From Prochlorococcus marinus str. MIT 1013 (GTDB taxonomy: Bacteria; Cyanobacteriota; Cyanobacteriia; PCC-6307; Cyanobiaceae), in contig NZ_CP114778.1 in the NCBI RefSeq assembly GCF_027359395.1, positions 992,001 to 1,056,000 of the forward strand: 64,000 nucleotides of DNA. The letters run 5' to 3'. Each line of letters begins with the position of its first letter. Position 1 is the stretch's first letter. Position numbers and translations under genes: made by a program. The notes under the pieces were generated by a model that worked only from the letters and a program-made list of their open reading frames with translations, did not search any database and had not been told where the DNA came from. Shown here piece by piece: positions 1 to 9,429 of the stretch.

Positions 1-1456
1 GCATTGAAGCGATATTAACATTGTGTTTTCCAAGAAGTGAACCTATCTGACCAATGATTCCAGGCATATCCCTATGCCTGGTAAAAAGCATATGCCTACT
101 TGGCACAAAATTTATCGGGTACTCATCAATACTTGTAATACCAAGATCGCCATCCCCAAAAACAGTTCCAGAGACGCTATGTCCACCTTTGTCGCTAAAG
201 CTATCCAACTGCAAAGAGCCTCTAGAAAACTCCGGGCTCAACTCATCCTTAATTTCTACGACATCAATACCACGTCCTCTCGCTTCCAATGAAGCGTTTA
301 CATAATTAATTTTATCTCCCAATGCGCTGGTGAGTAATCCCTTCAAAGTTGCAATAACAAGAGGTTGAGATGGATGTTGAGCGAATTCTCCTTGCAAACG
401 AACTTCTAATTTTTGAATCTGTCCCCCTGAAATTTGACTAACTAATAATCCTAATGTCTCTGCAAGTTTTAAATGTGGTTTAAGACTATCCATTATCTCT
501 GCGCTCAATCCTGGAATATTTACGGCGCTGCGTGCTGGCAAACCTAAAAGAACATCTCTAATTTGTTCTGCAACATCAATAGCCACATTTTGTTGAGCTT
601 CAACAGTTGAAGCCCCTAGATGAGGAGTAAGTACCAAGCCTTTTTTTACAGAACGTAGAGGTGAATTTTCAGCCAATGGTTCTTTTGCATAAACATCGAT
701 TGCAGCACCTTGAATCACATTTTCCTCTAATGCATGAGCTAAATCATTTTCATTAATAATCCCGCCCCTTGCACAATTAACCAATCTCGCAGTTGGTTTC
801 ATTTTTTTTAGTAGGTCAATATCAACTAAATTCTCTGTTTCAGGGGTCCTTGGAAGATGAAGGGTTACATAATCAGATTCTTTAAACAACTCATCAAGAT
901 CACTTAATCGAACCTGCATTTGCTGAGCTCTTTCAGTTGAAACAAAAGGATCAAATCCAATGACTTCCATGCCCATCGCATTAGCAACTTTTGCAACGTG
1001 AGATCCAATCTTACCAAGTCCAACTACTCCTAAAGTTTTCTTATAAAGCTCATTTCCTACATATTTCTTCCGATCCCAACCTCCAGCAAACATACTTGAA
1101 TGAGCTTGAGGAATATTTCTAGATAATGCAAGGATCATTGCCAAAGCATGCTCAGCTGCAGCGATCGTATTCCCACCAGGCGAATTAACTACTAAGACTC
1201 CCTTTCTAGTAGCAGATAGCACATCAACATTATCTACGCCAACTCCTGCTCTCCCAATGATTCTCAATTTCTTTGCCTCAGAAATTACATCCGAGGTAAC
1301 TTGAGTCCCTGAACGGATCATTAATCCGTCATAATCACAAATTATATTCTTTAACTCATCTATAGAAAGACCTACTTTTTGGTCAACCTGAGCAACCTGA
1401 GTAAGAATATCTATACCTGCTTGATCAATCGGATCAGAAACAAGAACTTTCGTCAT
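1..1456 (-). CDS. serA: D-3-phosphoglycerate dehydrogenase (partial, C-terminus beyond window)
   Basis: Oxidises 3-phosphoglycerate to 3-phosphohydroxypyruvate, the first step of serine synthesis, using NAD. The minus-strand frame opens at an ATG (1454-1456) and stays open to the left edge, giving about 485 of the roughly 528 residues usual for the long bacterial form. Visible are a Rossmann motif GLGKIG (about residues 146-151), the preceding NSPGGNT segment, and the long regulatory region that runs into an ACT domain (HRDMPGIIGQIGSLL) cut by the window edge. It is divergent from the GTG-started gene at 1561, so the roughly 100 bp between them should hold both promoters. No damage is visible. 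Identification is secure. Confidence 0.96.
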   Translation of the reverse strand, partial: MTKVLVSDPIDQAGIDILTQVAQVDQKVGLSIDELKNIICDYDGLMIRSGTQVTSDVISEAKKLRIIGRAGVGVDNVDVLSATRKGVLVVNSPGGNTIAAAEHALAMILALSRNIPQAHSSMFAGGWDRKKYVGNELYKKTLGVVGLGKIGSHVAKVANAMGMEVIGFDPFVSTERAQQMQVRLSDLDELFKESDYVTLHLPRTPETENLVDIDLLKKMKPTARLVNCARGGIINENDLAHALEENVIQGAAIDVYAKEPLAENSPLRSVKKGLVLTPHLGASTVEAQQNVAIDVAEQIRDVLLGLPARSAVNIPGLSAEIMDSLKPHLKLAETLGLLVSQISGGQIQKLEVRLQGEFAQHPSQPLVIATLKGLLTSALGDKINYVNASLEARGRGIDVVEIKDELSPEFSRGSLQLDSFSDKGGHSVSGTVFGDGDLGITSIDEYPINFVPSRHMLFTRHRDMPGIIGQIGSLLGKHNVNIASM

Positions 1457-1560
1457 TAAAGGCGATAAACGTGCCGTTCTGAACTTTAGTGATCTATTTG
1501 CCGCTGACCAGAATTATGTTGAGCAGGATTGAATATCCAAACATTTCGAGGAGCTAATTA

Positions 1561-2127
1561 GTGTCCATACACGTCATCATCCTAAAGGAAAAGAAACCAG
1601 CAAAAGAGTTGCTACTCGAATTGAGAAAAGCTCAAACACCTATCCTTAATTGCGATCTTGTAGAACCATTGGATAATAAATCGGACCATGAGAATTCAAA
1701 TTTAGATACATCTGAAGAAGTATTTGCTAATCAATCAAATTTTAATAATATCAAGCTTTTGAATCCAGCTCTTGCTCGAAAGGATCGCCAAAAAACTTTA
1801 GCGACATGGTTAATACCCTTTGGTTTTATCGCAGGTCTAAGCTTTTCTCAAATGACCGATCTAAAGACATTTGCAGATATGGGATTTCCAAATCAATTAG
1901 AGAAGCTTTTAGGTGGCCTCGTTGGAATGATTTCAGGAGCGCTGGGAAGTTTTTTTTCGGCTGGAGGCATTAGCCAAGAAATAGTTGATGATTTGAGAGC
2001 TATTCGAAAAAAAAGTGAAGAAGGTTTTTGGCTGTTAATTCTAGAATTACCAATAGGAATAGAAGCACCTTGGGCACTGCTAAAAGGAATAGAAAGCCTA
2101 GAAATAATAACCCTAAGCAAAGAATAG
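1561..2127 (+). CDS. Conserved hypothetical membrane-associated protein
   Basis: 188 residues from a GTG start preceded by a GAGGA Shine-Dalgarno-like sequence about 10 bases upstream. The N-terminal 60 residues are polar. A hydrophobic segment near residues 80-97 (WLIPFGFIAGLSF) and a glycine-rich stretch near 117-135 (GGLVGMISGALGSFF) suggest one or two membrane-inserted elements, followed by a soluble tail. I recognise no catalytic motif. It is divergent from serA. It looks like a lineage-specific cyanobacterial protein, and I assign no function. Confidence 0.75.
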   Translation: MSIHVIILKEKKPAKELLLELRKAQTPILNCDLVEPLDNKSDHENSNLDTSEEVFANQSNFNNIKLLNPALARKDRQKTLATWLIPFGFIAGLSFSQMTDLKTFADMGFPNQLEKLLGGLVGMISGALGSFFSAGGISQEIVDDLRAIRKKSEEGFWLLILELPIGIEAPWALLKGIESLEIITLSKE

Positions 2128-2289
2128 TACTAAGTTAAATAATATTTTAAAAAAGTGACTATAAATATTAATATTAATAGTTTTGATCCAAGATTATATA
2201 TTATATTTGTCTAAATATATAAGAAAAAAGAAAAAAGAAAAATGGTTTAAACTATTTATGTATAAAATGAGAAAATTCTATCTCTTTTT

Positions 2290-3078
2290 ATGCATCTTCC
2301 AAAAGAAAAGATTCTATTTAAAAGTCCTTTTCGTAAAGAGTTAGAAAGCTTACTTCATTTCGCTGAAAAGGCTCTCAACAATAGAGAAGCCATATGGACT
2401 CCTTTTGTTTCATCACAATTAATAGAAGAAGTTAAAAATAAATTTGATAATTTAAACGATATAAGTCTTCTTTTCGAGGGAGGATTCCCGCGCGCGGAAC
2501 GTAGAAAAATATGTTTCCTAAGATCAGAAGAAGAGATTAACTCTCACTCTATCGATATTCCCATAAAAGGTATTTATATTAAAGGTAATTTCCTCTTTGA
2601 TAGAGCCAAACAAAATGATTTTAGAGATGTCTTATATGCACTTCATGCGCAAGAAGATGAAATTGGAGACATTTGGTTAATAAGAGATAGAGGAGCTCAA
2701 GCTATTTGCTCCAAAAAATGTGCTGATTCATTAAATCAAAAGAATGGAAACCTAAGAGAAGTTGAAATATCAATCCAGGCATTAGACATTAGCGAGATGG
2801 AGATCCCTTTTAATAGGCCAGAGAAAGTAATCAATACGGTTGAGGCATCTACCAGGATTGACGCAATAGCTTCTGCAGGTTTTGGATTATCAAGGTCAAA
2901 AATAAACACACAAATCAAGAAAGGATTGTTGCGACTTAACTGGGCTTTGAATGATCAGCCCAGCAAATCCGTAAATATTGGAGACCATATTCATTTGGAG
3001 AAAAAAGGTTCACTTAAAATTTTAAATATCGACAAAACGAAAAAAGAGCGTTGGAGAATCAAATTACTAAGGCAATGA
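2290..3078 (+). CDS. Photosystem II S4 domain protein (YlmH-like RNA-binding protein)
   Basis: 262 residues, the usual size of the cyanobacterial/plastid photosystem II S4-domain family. The C-terminal third carries the S4 RNA-binding signature: RIDAIASAGFGLSRSK at about 196-211, then IKKGLLRLNW and a GDHI turn. The N-terminal part (IWTPFVSSQLIEEV and FEGGFPRAERRKICF) is the YlmH-type domain. It presumably binds structured RNA. The photosystem link comes from the family name and not from this sequence. The start is an ATG directly after a T-rich leader, and tRNA-Val follows about 70 bp downstream. Confidence 0.88.
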   Translation: MHLPKEKILFKSPFRKELESLLHFAEKALNNREAIWTPFVSSQLIEEVKNKFDNLNDISLLFEGGFPRAERRKICFLRSEEEINSHSIDIPIKGIYIKGNFLFDRAKQNDFRDVLYALHAQEDEIGDIWLIRDRGAQAICSKKCADSLNQKNGNLREVEISIQALDISEMEIPFNRPEKVINTVEASTRIDAIASAGFGLSRSKINTQIKKGLLRLNWALNDQPSKSVNIGDHIHLEKKGSLKILNIDKTKKERWRIKLLRQ

Positions 3079-3081
3079 TTA

Positions 3082-3119
3082 TTAGGTCCTATTGCCTGCT
3101 AACTTCATTGAGGACCTAA
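3082..3119 (+). terminator. Inverted repeat after the S4 gene (possible terminator)
   Basis: A perfect 9-bp inverted repeat (TTAGGTCCT at 3082-3090, AGGACCTAA at 3111-3119) lies 4 bp after the S4 stop codon and is followed by a short T-containing stretch. The loop is about 20 nt and the U-tract is weak. It may be a terminator or a processing hairpin before the tRNA. Confidence 0.4.
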
Positions 3120-3144
3120 AGTTCAGTTTTAAAGTGACTTACAA

Positions 3145-3216
3145 GGGCGATTAGCTCAGAGGTAGAGCACTACCTTGACACGGTAGGAGTCACTGGTTCG
3201 ATTCCAGTATCGCCCA
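3145..3216 (+). tRNA. tRNA-Val (anticodon GAC)
   Basis: 72-nt cloverleaf read by eye. The acceptor stem is GGGCGAT/ATCGCCC, the D-arm GCTC-loop-GAGC, the anticodon stem CTACC/GGTAG with loop TTGACAC (anticodon GAC at 3177-3179), and the T-arm ACTGG-TTCGATT-CCAGT, with discriminator A. CCA is not encoded. GAC reads GUC/GUU valine codons. Confidence 0.97.
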
Positions 3217-3280
3217 TTTACCAACATTGGATGGCGAAGACATTTCTAGTGAAAAGTAATAAAGAAAGTTTTTAAACTCT

Positions 3281-3427
3281 TTACTTATCAAACATTTGAT
3301 GAAGTTTAATCCATGTAATTTCACTCTCGTTCTGATCTACCAAACCATTTAGAGAATACTCAACATTCGTTGGCTCTTGAATTTCTTTTTGTTTTAAAAT
3401 TTCAATACCCTGAATTTTTGCAGCCAT
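3281..3427 (-). CDS. Small conserved-type hypothetical protein (48 aa)
   Basis: ATG-started frame MAAKIQGIEILKQKEIQEPT... ending LHQMFDK. It is soluble, mixed-charge and well composed for a real short protein, and the opposite strand has no competing frame. It sits between tRNA-Val and murD. No family recognised. Confidence 0.5.
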   Translation of the reverse strand: MAAKIQGIEILKQKEIQEPTNVEYSLNGLVDQNESEITWIKLHQMFDK

Positions 3428-3719
3428 TAAAAAGAAGAATATGCATTAGTATCAAAACAACATCTAAAGAATAAAGCTATAGGTATTAACGTTTTTTTAA
3501 TCTTATTAAAATCAATTCAAAAATTTCAACTTTTATCTTAAAAGGGAAGAGATTCAAGAACTGTTGCATAAAAAATCTTTATTTAAAAATCAAAACAATA
3601 CTAATATAAAAAAATTTTATATTAGAGAGTAGTTAAAATTGGATGCACTCAAATTCGTTCTAAGTAAACTTTGCTCCCAACCCACGAGAAAAGCTATTTA
3701 AATTAAAATCTAAATTAAA
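3428..3719. other. Gene-free A+T-rich stretch upstream of murD
   Basis: Nearly 300 bp, very A+T-rich, without a convincing frame on either strand. It presumably holds the murD promoter. No repeat or structured RNA is evident. Confidence 0.5.
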
Positions 3720-5129
3720 TTGTCAAAACAAAAAAAATCAAATCAAATACATATTGTACTTGGACTAGGCAGCTCAGGAATAAGTGCAGCAAAACTACTT
3801 AAATCAGAGGGAAAGAACGTTTTAGTATTAGAGAATAATTCTAATAAGAAACTAATAAATATATCTAATCAATTAAAATCAGAAGGAATTAAAGTTATCT
3901 TACTTGGTAAACCCCTTCATATTAATAATTTCACGCCATGGATAGAAAGAATTTGTTCTATTACTGTAAGTCCAGGAATAGATTGGGAGCATATAGCTCT
4001 AAAAGAATTAAGATATAAAAAAATCAATACTCAGGGTGAAGTAGAATTAGCTTGGGAAAGATTAAATCATATCCCATCTATTGGTATAACTGGAACTAAT
4101 GGTAAAACAACCGTCACAAATATGCTTAACCATATTCTTAAATTAAATAATTTAATTACTGACATGGGAGGAAATATTGGGAAGGCATTATCCAAAATTG
4201 CTTTAGAAAGTATGCAAAATAATTACCAAGAGTTAAACTGGTTAATAATAGAATTAAGTAGTTATCAAATTGAGAGTTCACCAAAAGTAGCACCAACTAT
4301 AGGTATCTGGACAACATTTACACCTGATCATTTAGAAAGACATAATGATATAGAAACTTACTTCAAAATAAAGCGTAGTTTACTAGAGAAATCATCCATT
4401 CGAATTTATAATTCTGATGATCAATATTTATTCAGTAAAAGAAAAGAATTACCTAAAGGTATATGGGTTGGAACAAATCAACAGTCCTTCTATTCTCAAC
4501 ATCCAAAATTCTGGATCGATCAAAAAGGTTATATATTTGAAGACCAAAAACAACTATTTCACAGTACTGTACTTAAGATACCTGGTAAACATAATTTGCA
4601 AAACCTCTTGCTCGTAACAGCAGCAGCAAGAGAAATAGGTCTTGACCATTCTTCAATAGCTGCATCTATAAATTCATTTAAATCAATCCCCCATAGATTG
4701 GAGTACTTAGGAAAGGTAAACAATTTAAGTTTTTTTAACGATAGTAAAGCCACTAATTTCGACTCTTCACTAAGTGGTTTAGAATCTATCCCTCATCCAA
4801 TAATTTTAATAGCTGGTGGCATACAAAAAAAAGGAGATTATCTGCCGTGGATGAAACAAATAAAGCAATCTACTAATGGGATAGTTTTATTTGGACTTAG
4901 TGCAAACAGCCTAAGGGAAGCATTATTAATGTCTTCTTATACAGGAGAAATAATTGTCAAACAAAATCTAGAGGAAGCGACAATAGCATCTATTGATATA
5001 GCAAGAAAAACAAATTCAAACAACATACTACTATCTCCAGCCTGTGCCAGTTTTGATCAATACCAAAATTACGAGGAAAGAGGAGATCATTTCAAAAAAC
5101 TAGTTAAAAAATATAGAGATAGCAAATGA
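3720..5129 (+). CDS. murD: UDP-N-acetylmuramoyl-L-alanine--D-glutamate ligase
   Basis: Adds D-glutamate to UDP-MurNAc-L-Ala in cytoplasmic peptidoglycan precursor synthesis. 469 residues, normal for MurD. It has an N-terminal Rossmann-like segment (VLGLGSSGISAAKLL), the Mur-ligase ATP loop GITGTNGKTTVTNML near residue 120, the central EL-SSYQIES and TPDHLERH motifs, and C-terminal FNDSKATN and AGGIQKKGDY. The frame starts at TTG (3720), and no ATG lies near the conserved N-terminus, so TTG is likely the true start. Confidence 0.95.
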   Translation: MSKQKKSNQIHIVLGLGSSGISAAKLLKSEGKNVLVLENNSNKKLINISNQLKSEGIKVILLGKPLHINNFTPWIERICSITVSPGIDWEHIALKELRYKKINTQGEVELAWERLNHIPSIGITGTNGKTTVTNMLNHILKLNNLITDMGGNIGKALSKIALESMQNNYQELNWLIIELSSYQIESSPKVAPTIGIWTTFTPDHLERHNDIETYFKIKRSLLEKSSIRIYNSDDQYLFSKRKELPKGIWVGTNQQSFYSQHPKFWIDQKGYIFEDQKQLFHSTVLKIPGKHNLQNLLLVTAAAREIGLDHSSIAASINSFKSIPHRLEYLGKVNNLSFFNDSKATNFDSSLSGLESIPHPIILIAGGIQKKGDYLPWMKQIKQSTNGIVLFGLSANSLREALLMSSYTGEIIVKQNLEEATIASIDIARKTNSNNILLSPACASFDQYQNYEERGDHFKKLVKKYRDSK

Positions 5130-5223
5130 TCTACTTTTAAAAAACGAATTAGATTTGGTCGGGGATCCACCCTTGGAGTTATTTTTACGCATGATAATTT
5201 ATTAAAAGATTCTTAGATGTAAA

Positions 5224-5532
5224 TTGAATAACAACCAATTCTCACACAGCGCTATCAGTCATAAGAAATTAAATGACTATTTAATCAAAGCCAAAAAAGA
5301 TATTTCTTCAATTAATACCTCTGAAAATAATCAAATCAAGGAAAATCAAGAATTCAATGATTTAATAAAAACATGGACAGAAACAAGTCAAAAAATATTA
5401 TTTATGATGAATAAGGAGCAGGAAATTTTAACTGAAAATAAAAATCCTAAATCTCTTATGGCCTTTGGGGCTATGGGGGTACATATAAATATGGCATTAC
5501 AAGCACTCAAAGCAACAGAATCTGATAAATGA
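5224..5532 (+). CDS. Hypothetical protein (102 aa)
   Basis: TTG-started frame. The first 70 residues are lysine/asparagine-rich and helical. The C-terminal part has a short hydrophobic region (SLMAFGAMGVHINMALQAL). It lies between murD and the next small gene on the same strand, so it may be cotranscribed. No family recognised. Confidence 0.6.
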   Translation: MNNNQFSHSAISHKKLNDYLIKAKKDISSINTSENNQIKENQEFNDLIKTWTETSQKILFMMNKEQEILTENKNPKSLMAFGAMGVHINMALQALKATESDK

Positions 5533-5647
5533 AGGTTAAATATTAGAAAGTTTATTACATAAGAAATTTAAAGAGTTAAATCTACTTTTTAAAAAATATA
5601 ATAGGTATTAAATCCTTTTTAAAAAAGGGTTATACATCTATCTTATT

Positions 5648-6070
5648 TTGTCCGAACAAAACCAAAATCCACTTGTTCTCGTTCCAGAGTCAACAGCTAA
5701 ATCGATGAAGTCGATATCAGGCAACAGTAAAGGATCGGTTGATGATTTGATTTATTGTCACCTTTATGGCGTTGTAGGTGATTGGTACCTTTCGGAAATA
5801 TCAGAAGACAGGGAAAAAGCCTTTGGATTTCAAATAATAAATTCTGAACCTGTTTGGGAAATGGATAATTGGTTAACTAATTCCAGTAAATGGGGAGAAA
5901 TTCCGATAAAAGTACTGCAGGAACTTGTTAATGAGAAATTTTTAAAAGAGAAAGATATTCGTTTCTTGATTACAAGAGATTTATTTTGGGAACCTATCAA
6001 GTTTTCAGCAATTAATATTGATCAAAATACTCTTTTCTATCCGGGAACAACTGATAGAACTTTATCTTGA
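5648..6070 (+). CDS. Hypothetical protein, weakly DUF2958-like (140 aa)
   Basis: TTG-started soluble protein. The middle (GDWYLSEISEDREKAFGFQI) and the later WGEIPIKVLQELV and ITRDLFWEP segments resemble in order the DUF2958 pattern (W-L-E, FG, a G-x-I/F-x-L-x-EL segment, then RDLxFxP). This is a remembered-pattern match only and could be coincidental. It is probably real given its length and codon use. Function unknown. Confidence 0.65.
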   Translation: MSEQNQNPLVLVPESTAKSMKSISGNSKGSVDDLIYCHLYGVVGDWYLSEISEDREKAFGFQIINSEPVWEMDNWLTNSSKWGEIPIKVLQELVNEKFLKEKDIRFLITRDLFWEPIKFSAINIDQNTLFYPGTTDRTLS

Positions 6071-6117
6071 ATATATGAAAGACTGAATCTCACCTACCTA
6101 AATAATTTCTAATTAAA

Positions 6118-6363
6118 ATGAAAGAAATAGACCCAAAAAGCGATCCTCTTTATTTATTAACAAAAGCTGTTGAGCAAGGTGATCCTGAAGTTTCTAAAAA
6201 AGTCAAAGATCGTCTTGATAAATCAGATGACCCTTCAGAAATGAGATATTTGGAAGGATTGCTCATACTACTAGGTGAAACGCCTGGAGAACTAGAAGAT
6301 CCACCCGACGTCGAAGATGATCCAGATGAATATTGGCAAGAAAATGATTACTTTGAAGTCTAG
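6118..6363 (+). CDS. Small acidic conserved hypothetical protein (81 aa)
   Basis: ATG start. The C-terminal half is strongly acidic and proline-containing (GELEDPPDVEDDPDEYW). The stop codon overlaps by a few bases the stop of the convergent transporter gene. It is soluble, probably a small cyanobacterial-specific protein. No function assigned. Confidence 0.7.
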   Translation: MKEIDPKSDPLYLLTKAVEQGDPEVSKKVKDRLDKSDDPSEMRYLEGLLILLGETPGELEDPPDVEDDPDEYWQENDYFEV

Positions 6364-7226
6364 ATCAAAGCAATAGCAACTCCAATAAAAGATAAAAAAG
6401 AATAAAAAATTGTTAATTTATTTATTACATCTCCCTCTCTCTTTGAAATAAAAAGTGCAAAAATAGGAGAAAGACTTAATAATGTCCAACCAATACCAAT
6501 GGGTAAAAATTTAAAAACTATCTGTTGAAATAATATTCCACAATTAGTACCAAGTAAGGTTGATAAAATTAAACTTAAATGATTTTTTTTAGTTATTGAT
6601 CGATTTCCAAGGAGATCCAAGAAATCTTTTTTAAATATTAAAAATAAAAATATTGTTGCAGCTAGAAGTCTAATTTCAGTTGTTTGTATAGGGGTTAATG
6701 TGGAGCTGATTAAAATTACTCTTGACATTAAAGCTGCCAAAACAGCACAAAAGACCGAACCCAATGCGCAGAGGATCCCAAGAATATTTATTTTTCTAGA
6801 GTCCTCTTTTTGAAATGTATTTTGACGTACAATCATCAATAAAGAAAAAGAGACAATCAAAGACCCAATCCATACTTTTTGAGGATATATCTCATTGATA
6901 CTCAAGGTTCCTAAAGTAGTTGCAATTATTGGCGTTAAAGCTTCAAATGAAAGAGTTTTTCTAGTCCCTATTATTTTTAAAGACTTTATATATAAAGTAT
7001 CACCTATAGAAATACCGACTATTCCACTTATCATCAATACAAATATAGAAAATACATCAGAAAACCAACTTATCGTAAAAGCAACTGGTAAAAAGAAGAT
7101 TGAAGCAAGAACATTTTTATAAATGTTGATTTGCCTAGGTAACAAGTTTTCAGATTCTCTACGCCAAATAGAACACGCAAAAGTCCAAGCTAATACTGCA
7201 GAGATTGCCGCAAAAGAACCAATCAT
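6360..7226 (-). CDS. DMT-superfamily (EamA-type) transporter
   Basis: 288 residues with about ten predicted hydrophobic segments in two similar halves, the EamA drug/metabolite transporter layout. Recognisable features are the N-terminal ISAVLAWTFACSIWRRES, a GISIGDTLYIKSL segment with the following FEALTPIIATTLG typical of EamA half-repeat 1, and the matching GIGWTLLSLSPIFALF in half 2. Substrate cannot be inferred. It is convergent with the small acidic gene, their ends overlapping by 4 bp. Confidence 0.85.
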   Translation of the reverse strand: MIGSFAAISAVLAWTFACSIWRRESENLLPRQINIYKNVLASIFFLPVAFTISWFSDVFSIFVLMISGIVGISIGDTLYIKSLKIIGTRKTLSFEALTPIIATTLGTLSINEIYPQKVWIGSLIVSFSLLMIVRQNTFQKEDSRKINILGILCALGSVFCAVLAALMSRVILISSTLTPIQTTEIRLLAATIFLFLIFKKDFLDLLGNRSITKKNHLSLILSTLLGTNCGILFQQIVFKFLPIGIGWTLLSLSPIFALFISKREGDVINKLTIFYSFLSFIGVAIALI

Positions 7227-7321
7227 ATTTCGAAATTTTTTGATAAATAAATTTAAAAGAATTCAATATTCATAAAAAGTTTAGGAAGAAACTAACTCAC
7301 ATAAATTTATTTTCTAGGAAA

Positions 7322-8083
7322 CTAACTGCTTTTTTTGCATTCTGGCTTGTTTTTTTTACTGTTTAAATTAAGCTTGTCATCACTCCAAACTTCTAGTACA
7401 TCAGGGAAGTGCTTCTCCATACATAAATCGCAAATCCCATGACTAAAACGAATATCTGCGATTTTTGAAAGGTATTTTTCTAAATGCTGCCACTCACCAT
7501 CCGAATCCCTGACCTCTTTGCAATATGAACATGTCGTTAAAATACCTTCCGTGTTATGCATATGTGTAAGAGCATCAAGAAGACGAATAGATCTTTTACG
7601 AAGTTCCAATAAGGTTACAACCTGTCTAGATAATGCCTCCATAACTTGATGCTGTTGATCAGACAAATAACCCGGCTTTCTATCAATCACGCAGAGAGTT
7701 CCTATTCTCTGATCATTTGGGGTTTGCAATGGAAACCCAGCATACAAACGAATTTTTGGTTCCTCAACCACCAAAGGATTTGATTTAAATCGCTCATCTA
7801 ACAGGGCATCCTCAATAATCAAAGGTTCTGGACTAGCAATTGCATGAGCACAAAAAGAAACGTCCCTTGATGTTTCTTTCGTCTCAAACCCACACATTGA
7901 TTTAAACCATTGTCTATCTGTATCAACCAAACTCATTAAAGAAATAGGGGTCCCACAAGTTAAAGAAGCAATTTTCGTTATGTCGTCATAACATTGCTCA
8001 GGTTGAGTACCTAAAATCCTGTATTCAGCAAGAGCTCTTAATCGCTCTTCTTCATTACTTATTTTTGGGGCACCAAAACCCAA
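7322..8083 (-). CDS. GAF-domain protein with C-terminal paired CxxC motif
   Basis: 253 residues. An N-terminal GAF domain spans about residues 25-165 (DTDRQWFKSMCGFETKETSR, FCAHAI, LLDERF, LYAGFPLQTP, GTLCVIDRKP). A short C-terminal module has CSYCKEVRDSDGEW (about 185-198) and RFSHGICDLCMEKHFPDV (about 212-229). Those paired CxxC motifs around a W..LE.Y segment also occur beside GAF/PAS and kinase modules in bacterial signalling proteins and could bind metal. No kinase or cyclase domain is present, so this is a stand-alone sensor. Ligand unknown. Confidence 0.85.
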   Translation of the reverse strand: MGFGAPKISNEEERLRALAEYRILGTQPEQCYDDITKIASLTCGTPISLMSLVDTDRQWFKSMCGFETKETSRDVSFCAHAIASPEPLIIEDALLDERFKSNPLVVEEPKIRLYAGFPLQTPNDQRIGTLCVIDRKPGYLSDQQHQVMEALSRQVVTLLELRKRSIRLLDALTHMHNTEGILTTCSYCKEVRDSDGEWQHLEKYLSKIADIRFSHGICDLCMEKHFPDVLEVWSDDKLNLNSKKNKPECKKSS

Positions 8084-8313
8084 AACAATTCCTTATTAAT
8101 TAATATAAGAATAGATAGTGCCGAGTAATAAAAAAGCATCTCTTCTCAATAATAAATAATTAAGTTTTTCTAAGAAATACTTCCAAAACATTAAGAAAAG
8201 CCCGATATATAAAATATGAACTCAAAAAAGAACTAACGCTAGAAGATCTACTAAAAGTAGCTCTGTGAGTGTTTTCTTTTTAAAGTAAATTGAAAAAACT
8301 TAAAAATTTTTAT

Positions 8314-8562
8314 TCAAAAGGTCTTCGTAGACCTGATTTTAAAACTACTTTTAGTTATCAAAGCATCATCACTAATATCTAATCCTTTGGCGCTAGAGAT
8401 CTGACCTTTCAGTCCCTCTGATTGAAGTTGATCAATCATCTGTTGAATAACCTGAGTTTCTACTAATTGCTGATCAATCATCTCTGGAGTCATTTTCTCA
8501 AATAATTTACCTGCTTTAGAGGCAACCACATCTGATGAATTAGTAATTTCGAGAAGAATCAT
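8314..8562 (-). CDS. Hypothetical protein (82 aa)
   Basis: ATG start. Soluble and helix-rich with a glutamine cluster (MIDQQLVETQVIQQMIDQLQ) in the middle and a basic C-terminus. No TM segment and no recognised family. It is the last gene of a minus-strand series from 8083 downward but is separated from it by about 230 bp. Confidence 0.65.
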   Translation of the reverse strand: MILLEITNSSDVVASKAGKLFEKMTPEMIDQQLVETQVIQQMIDQLQSEGLKGQISSAKGLDISDDALITKSSFKIRSTKTF

Positions 8563-8667
8563 AATTAAATAAACTTAGATAAATTGAAATCAAATTCAAT
8601 CTATTTACAATTTAATATTATATAAATTCATCACTAATCTAATATTAAAGAATTATGGAAATACAAG

Positions 8668-8799
8668 TCAAGTAAGCATCAATATAAAAATTTGAATTAT
8701 AGCCAGGCATATAAAGATCCAAAGCAATATCATCCCTATTTTATTATGAAACGATCCCTTCTTATAAAATGATGGTCCTGAGTCCCAATCCCTTCTCAT
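8668..8799 (-). CDS. Small single-pass membrane protein (43 aa)
   Basis: ATG-started frame: a polar, aromatic N-terminus (MRRDWDSGPSFYKKGSF) followed by one strong hydrophobic helix (IGMILLWIFICLAIIQIFIL) to the stop. The layout is typical of picocyanobacterial membrane mini-proteins. No homologue recognised. Confidence 0.55.
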   Translation of the reverse strand: MRRDWDSGPSFYKKGSFHNKIGMILLWIFICLAIIQIFILMLT

Positions 8800-8998
8800 T
8801 ATCAAAAGTAAAATAATCTAAAAATAACATAGCAATATATTTTATTTGCTCACAAAAAAGCAATACAATTTAAAATTATAATTCTAAAAAATATCTAGAA
8901 AAATCCACAAAAATAAATTATTTGTTACATAATAATAATGTAATGAAATCTAAAATATTAGAATCTAAGATTATTTTTTCACCCCTTATATTGATTCA

Positions 8999-9397
8999 AT
9001 GAATTTTGAACAAACAAAAAATTTAATTGGAAGAATATTTATTTCAGCTATATTTATTTATTCAATCCCTGGAAAAATAATAAATTTCGAGCGGACTGTT
9101 GAAGTTATCTCAAATAAAAATATACCTGCTACTTTAGCTCCATTCCTATTAGTTTTGGCCATTATTTGCTTAATCTTCGGCTCAATACTTTTTATCTCAG
9201 GATTTAAGCAAAGATTAGGTGTATATCTTCTACTAATATTTATAGTCCCAACAACTTTTATATTTCATTTTTTTCCTTTCCAAGTAAAAGCTGTTCTAAT
9301 GAACGCTGGTCTAATTGGAGGATTAATTTTAGGTCTAAATCATGTAAAAAGTAAGTCTCTTAAAGAACTTTTTAATAATCAAACAATTAAAGAATAA
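8999..9397 (+). CDS. DoxX-like membrane protein (copy 1)
   Basis: 132 residues, four hydrophobic segments. The N-terminal GRIFISAIFIYSIPGKIINF and the IFHFFPFQVKAVLMNAGLIG segment fit the DoxX/DoxD-like family of small four-TM proteins. It is clearly paralogous to the protein at 50011-50370: GR..-SA-FI--IPGKI-NF and IFH--PFQ--AV--N--LIGG are shared in order. The ATG is at 8999. Family members are variously linked to redox or quinone chemistry, and nothing here tells the substrate. Confidence 0.8.
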   Translation: MNFEQTKNLIGRIFISAIFIYSIPGKIINFERTVEVISNKNIPATLAPFLLVLAIICLIFGSILFISGFKQRLGVYLLLIFIVPTTFIFHFFPFQVKAVLMNAGLIGGLILGLNHVKSKSLKELFNNQTIKE

Positions 9398-9429
9398 TCA
9401 ATATAGCTACTTATATTTTAAATATTTGT

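Noticed and set aside
54-305. Plus-strand frames of 83 and 72 codons
   Set aside because: They lie antisense within serA, whose frame and motifs are certain.
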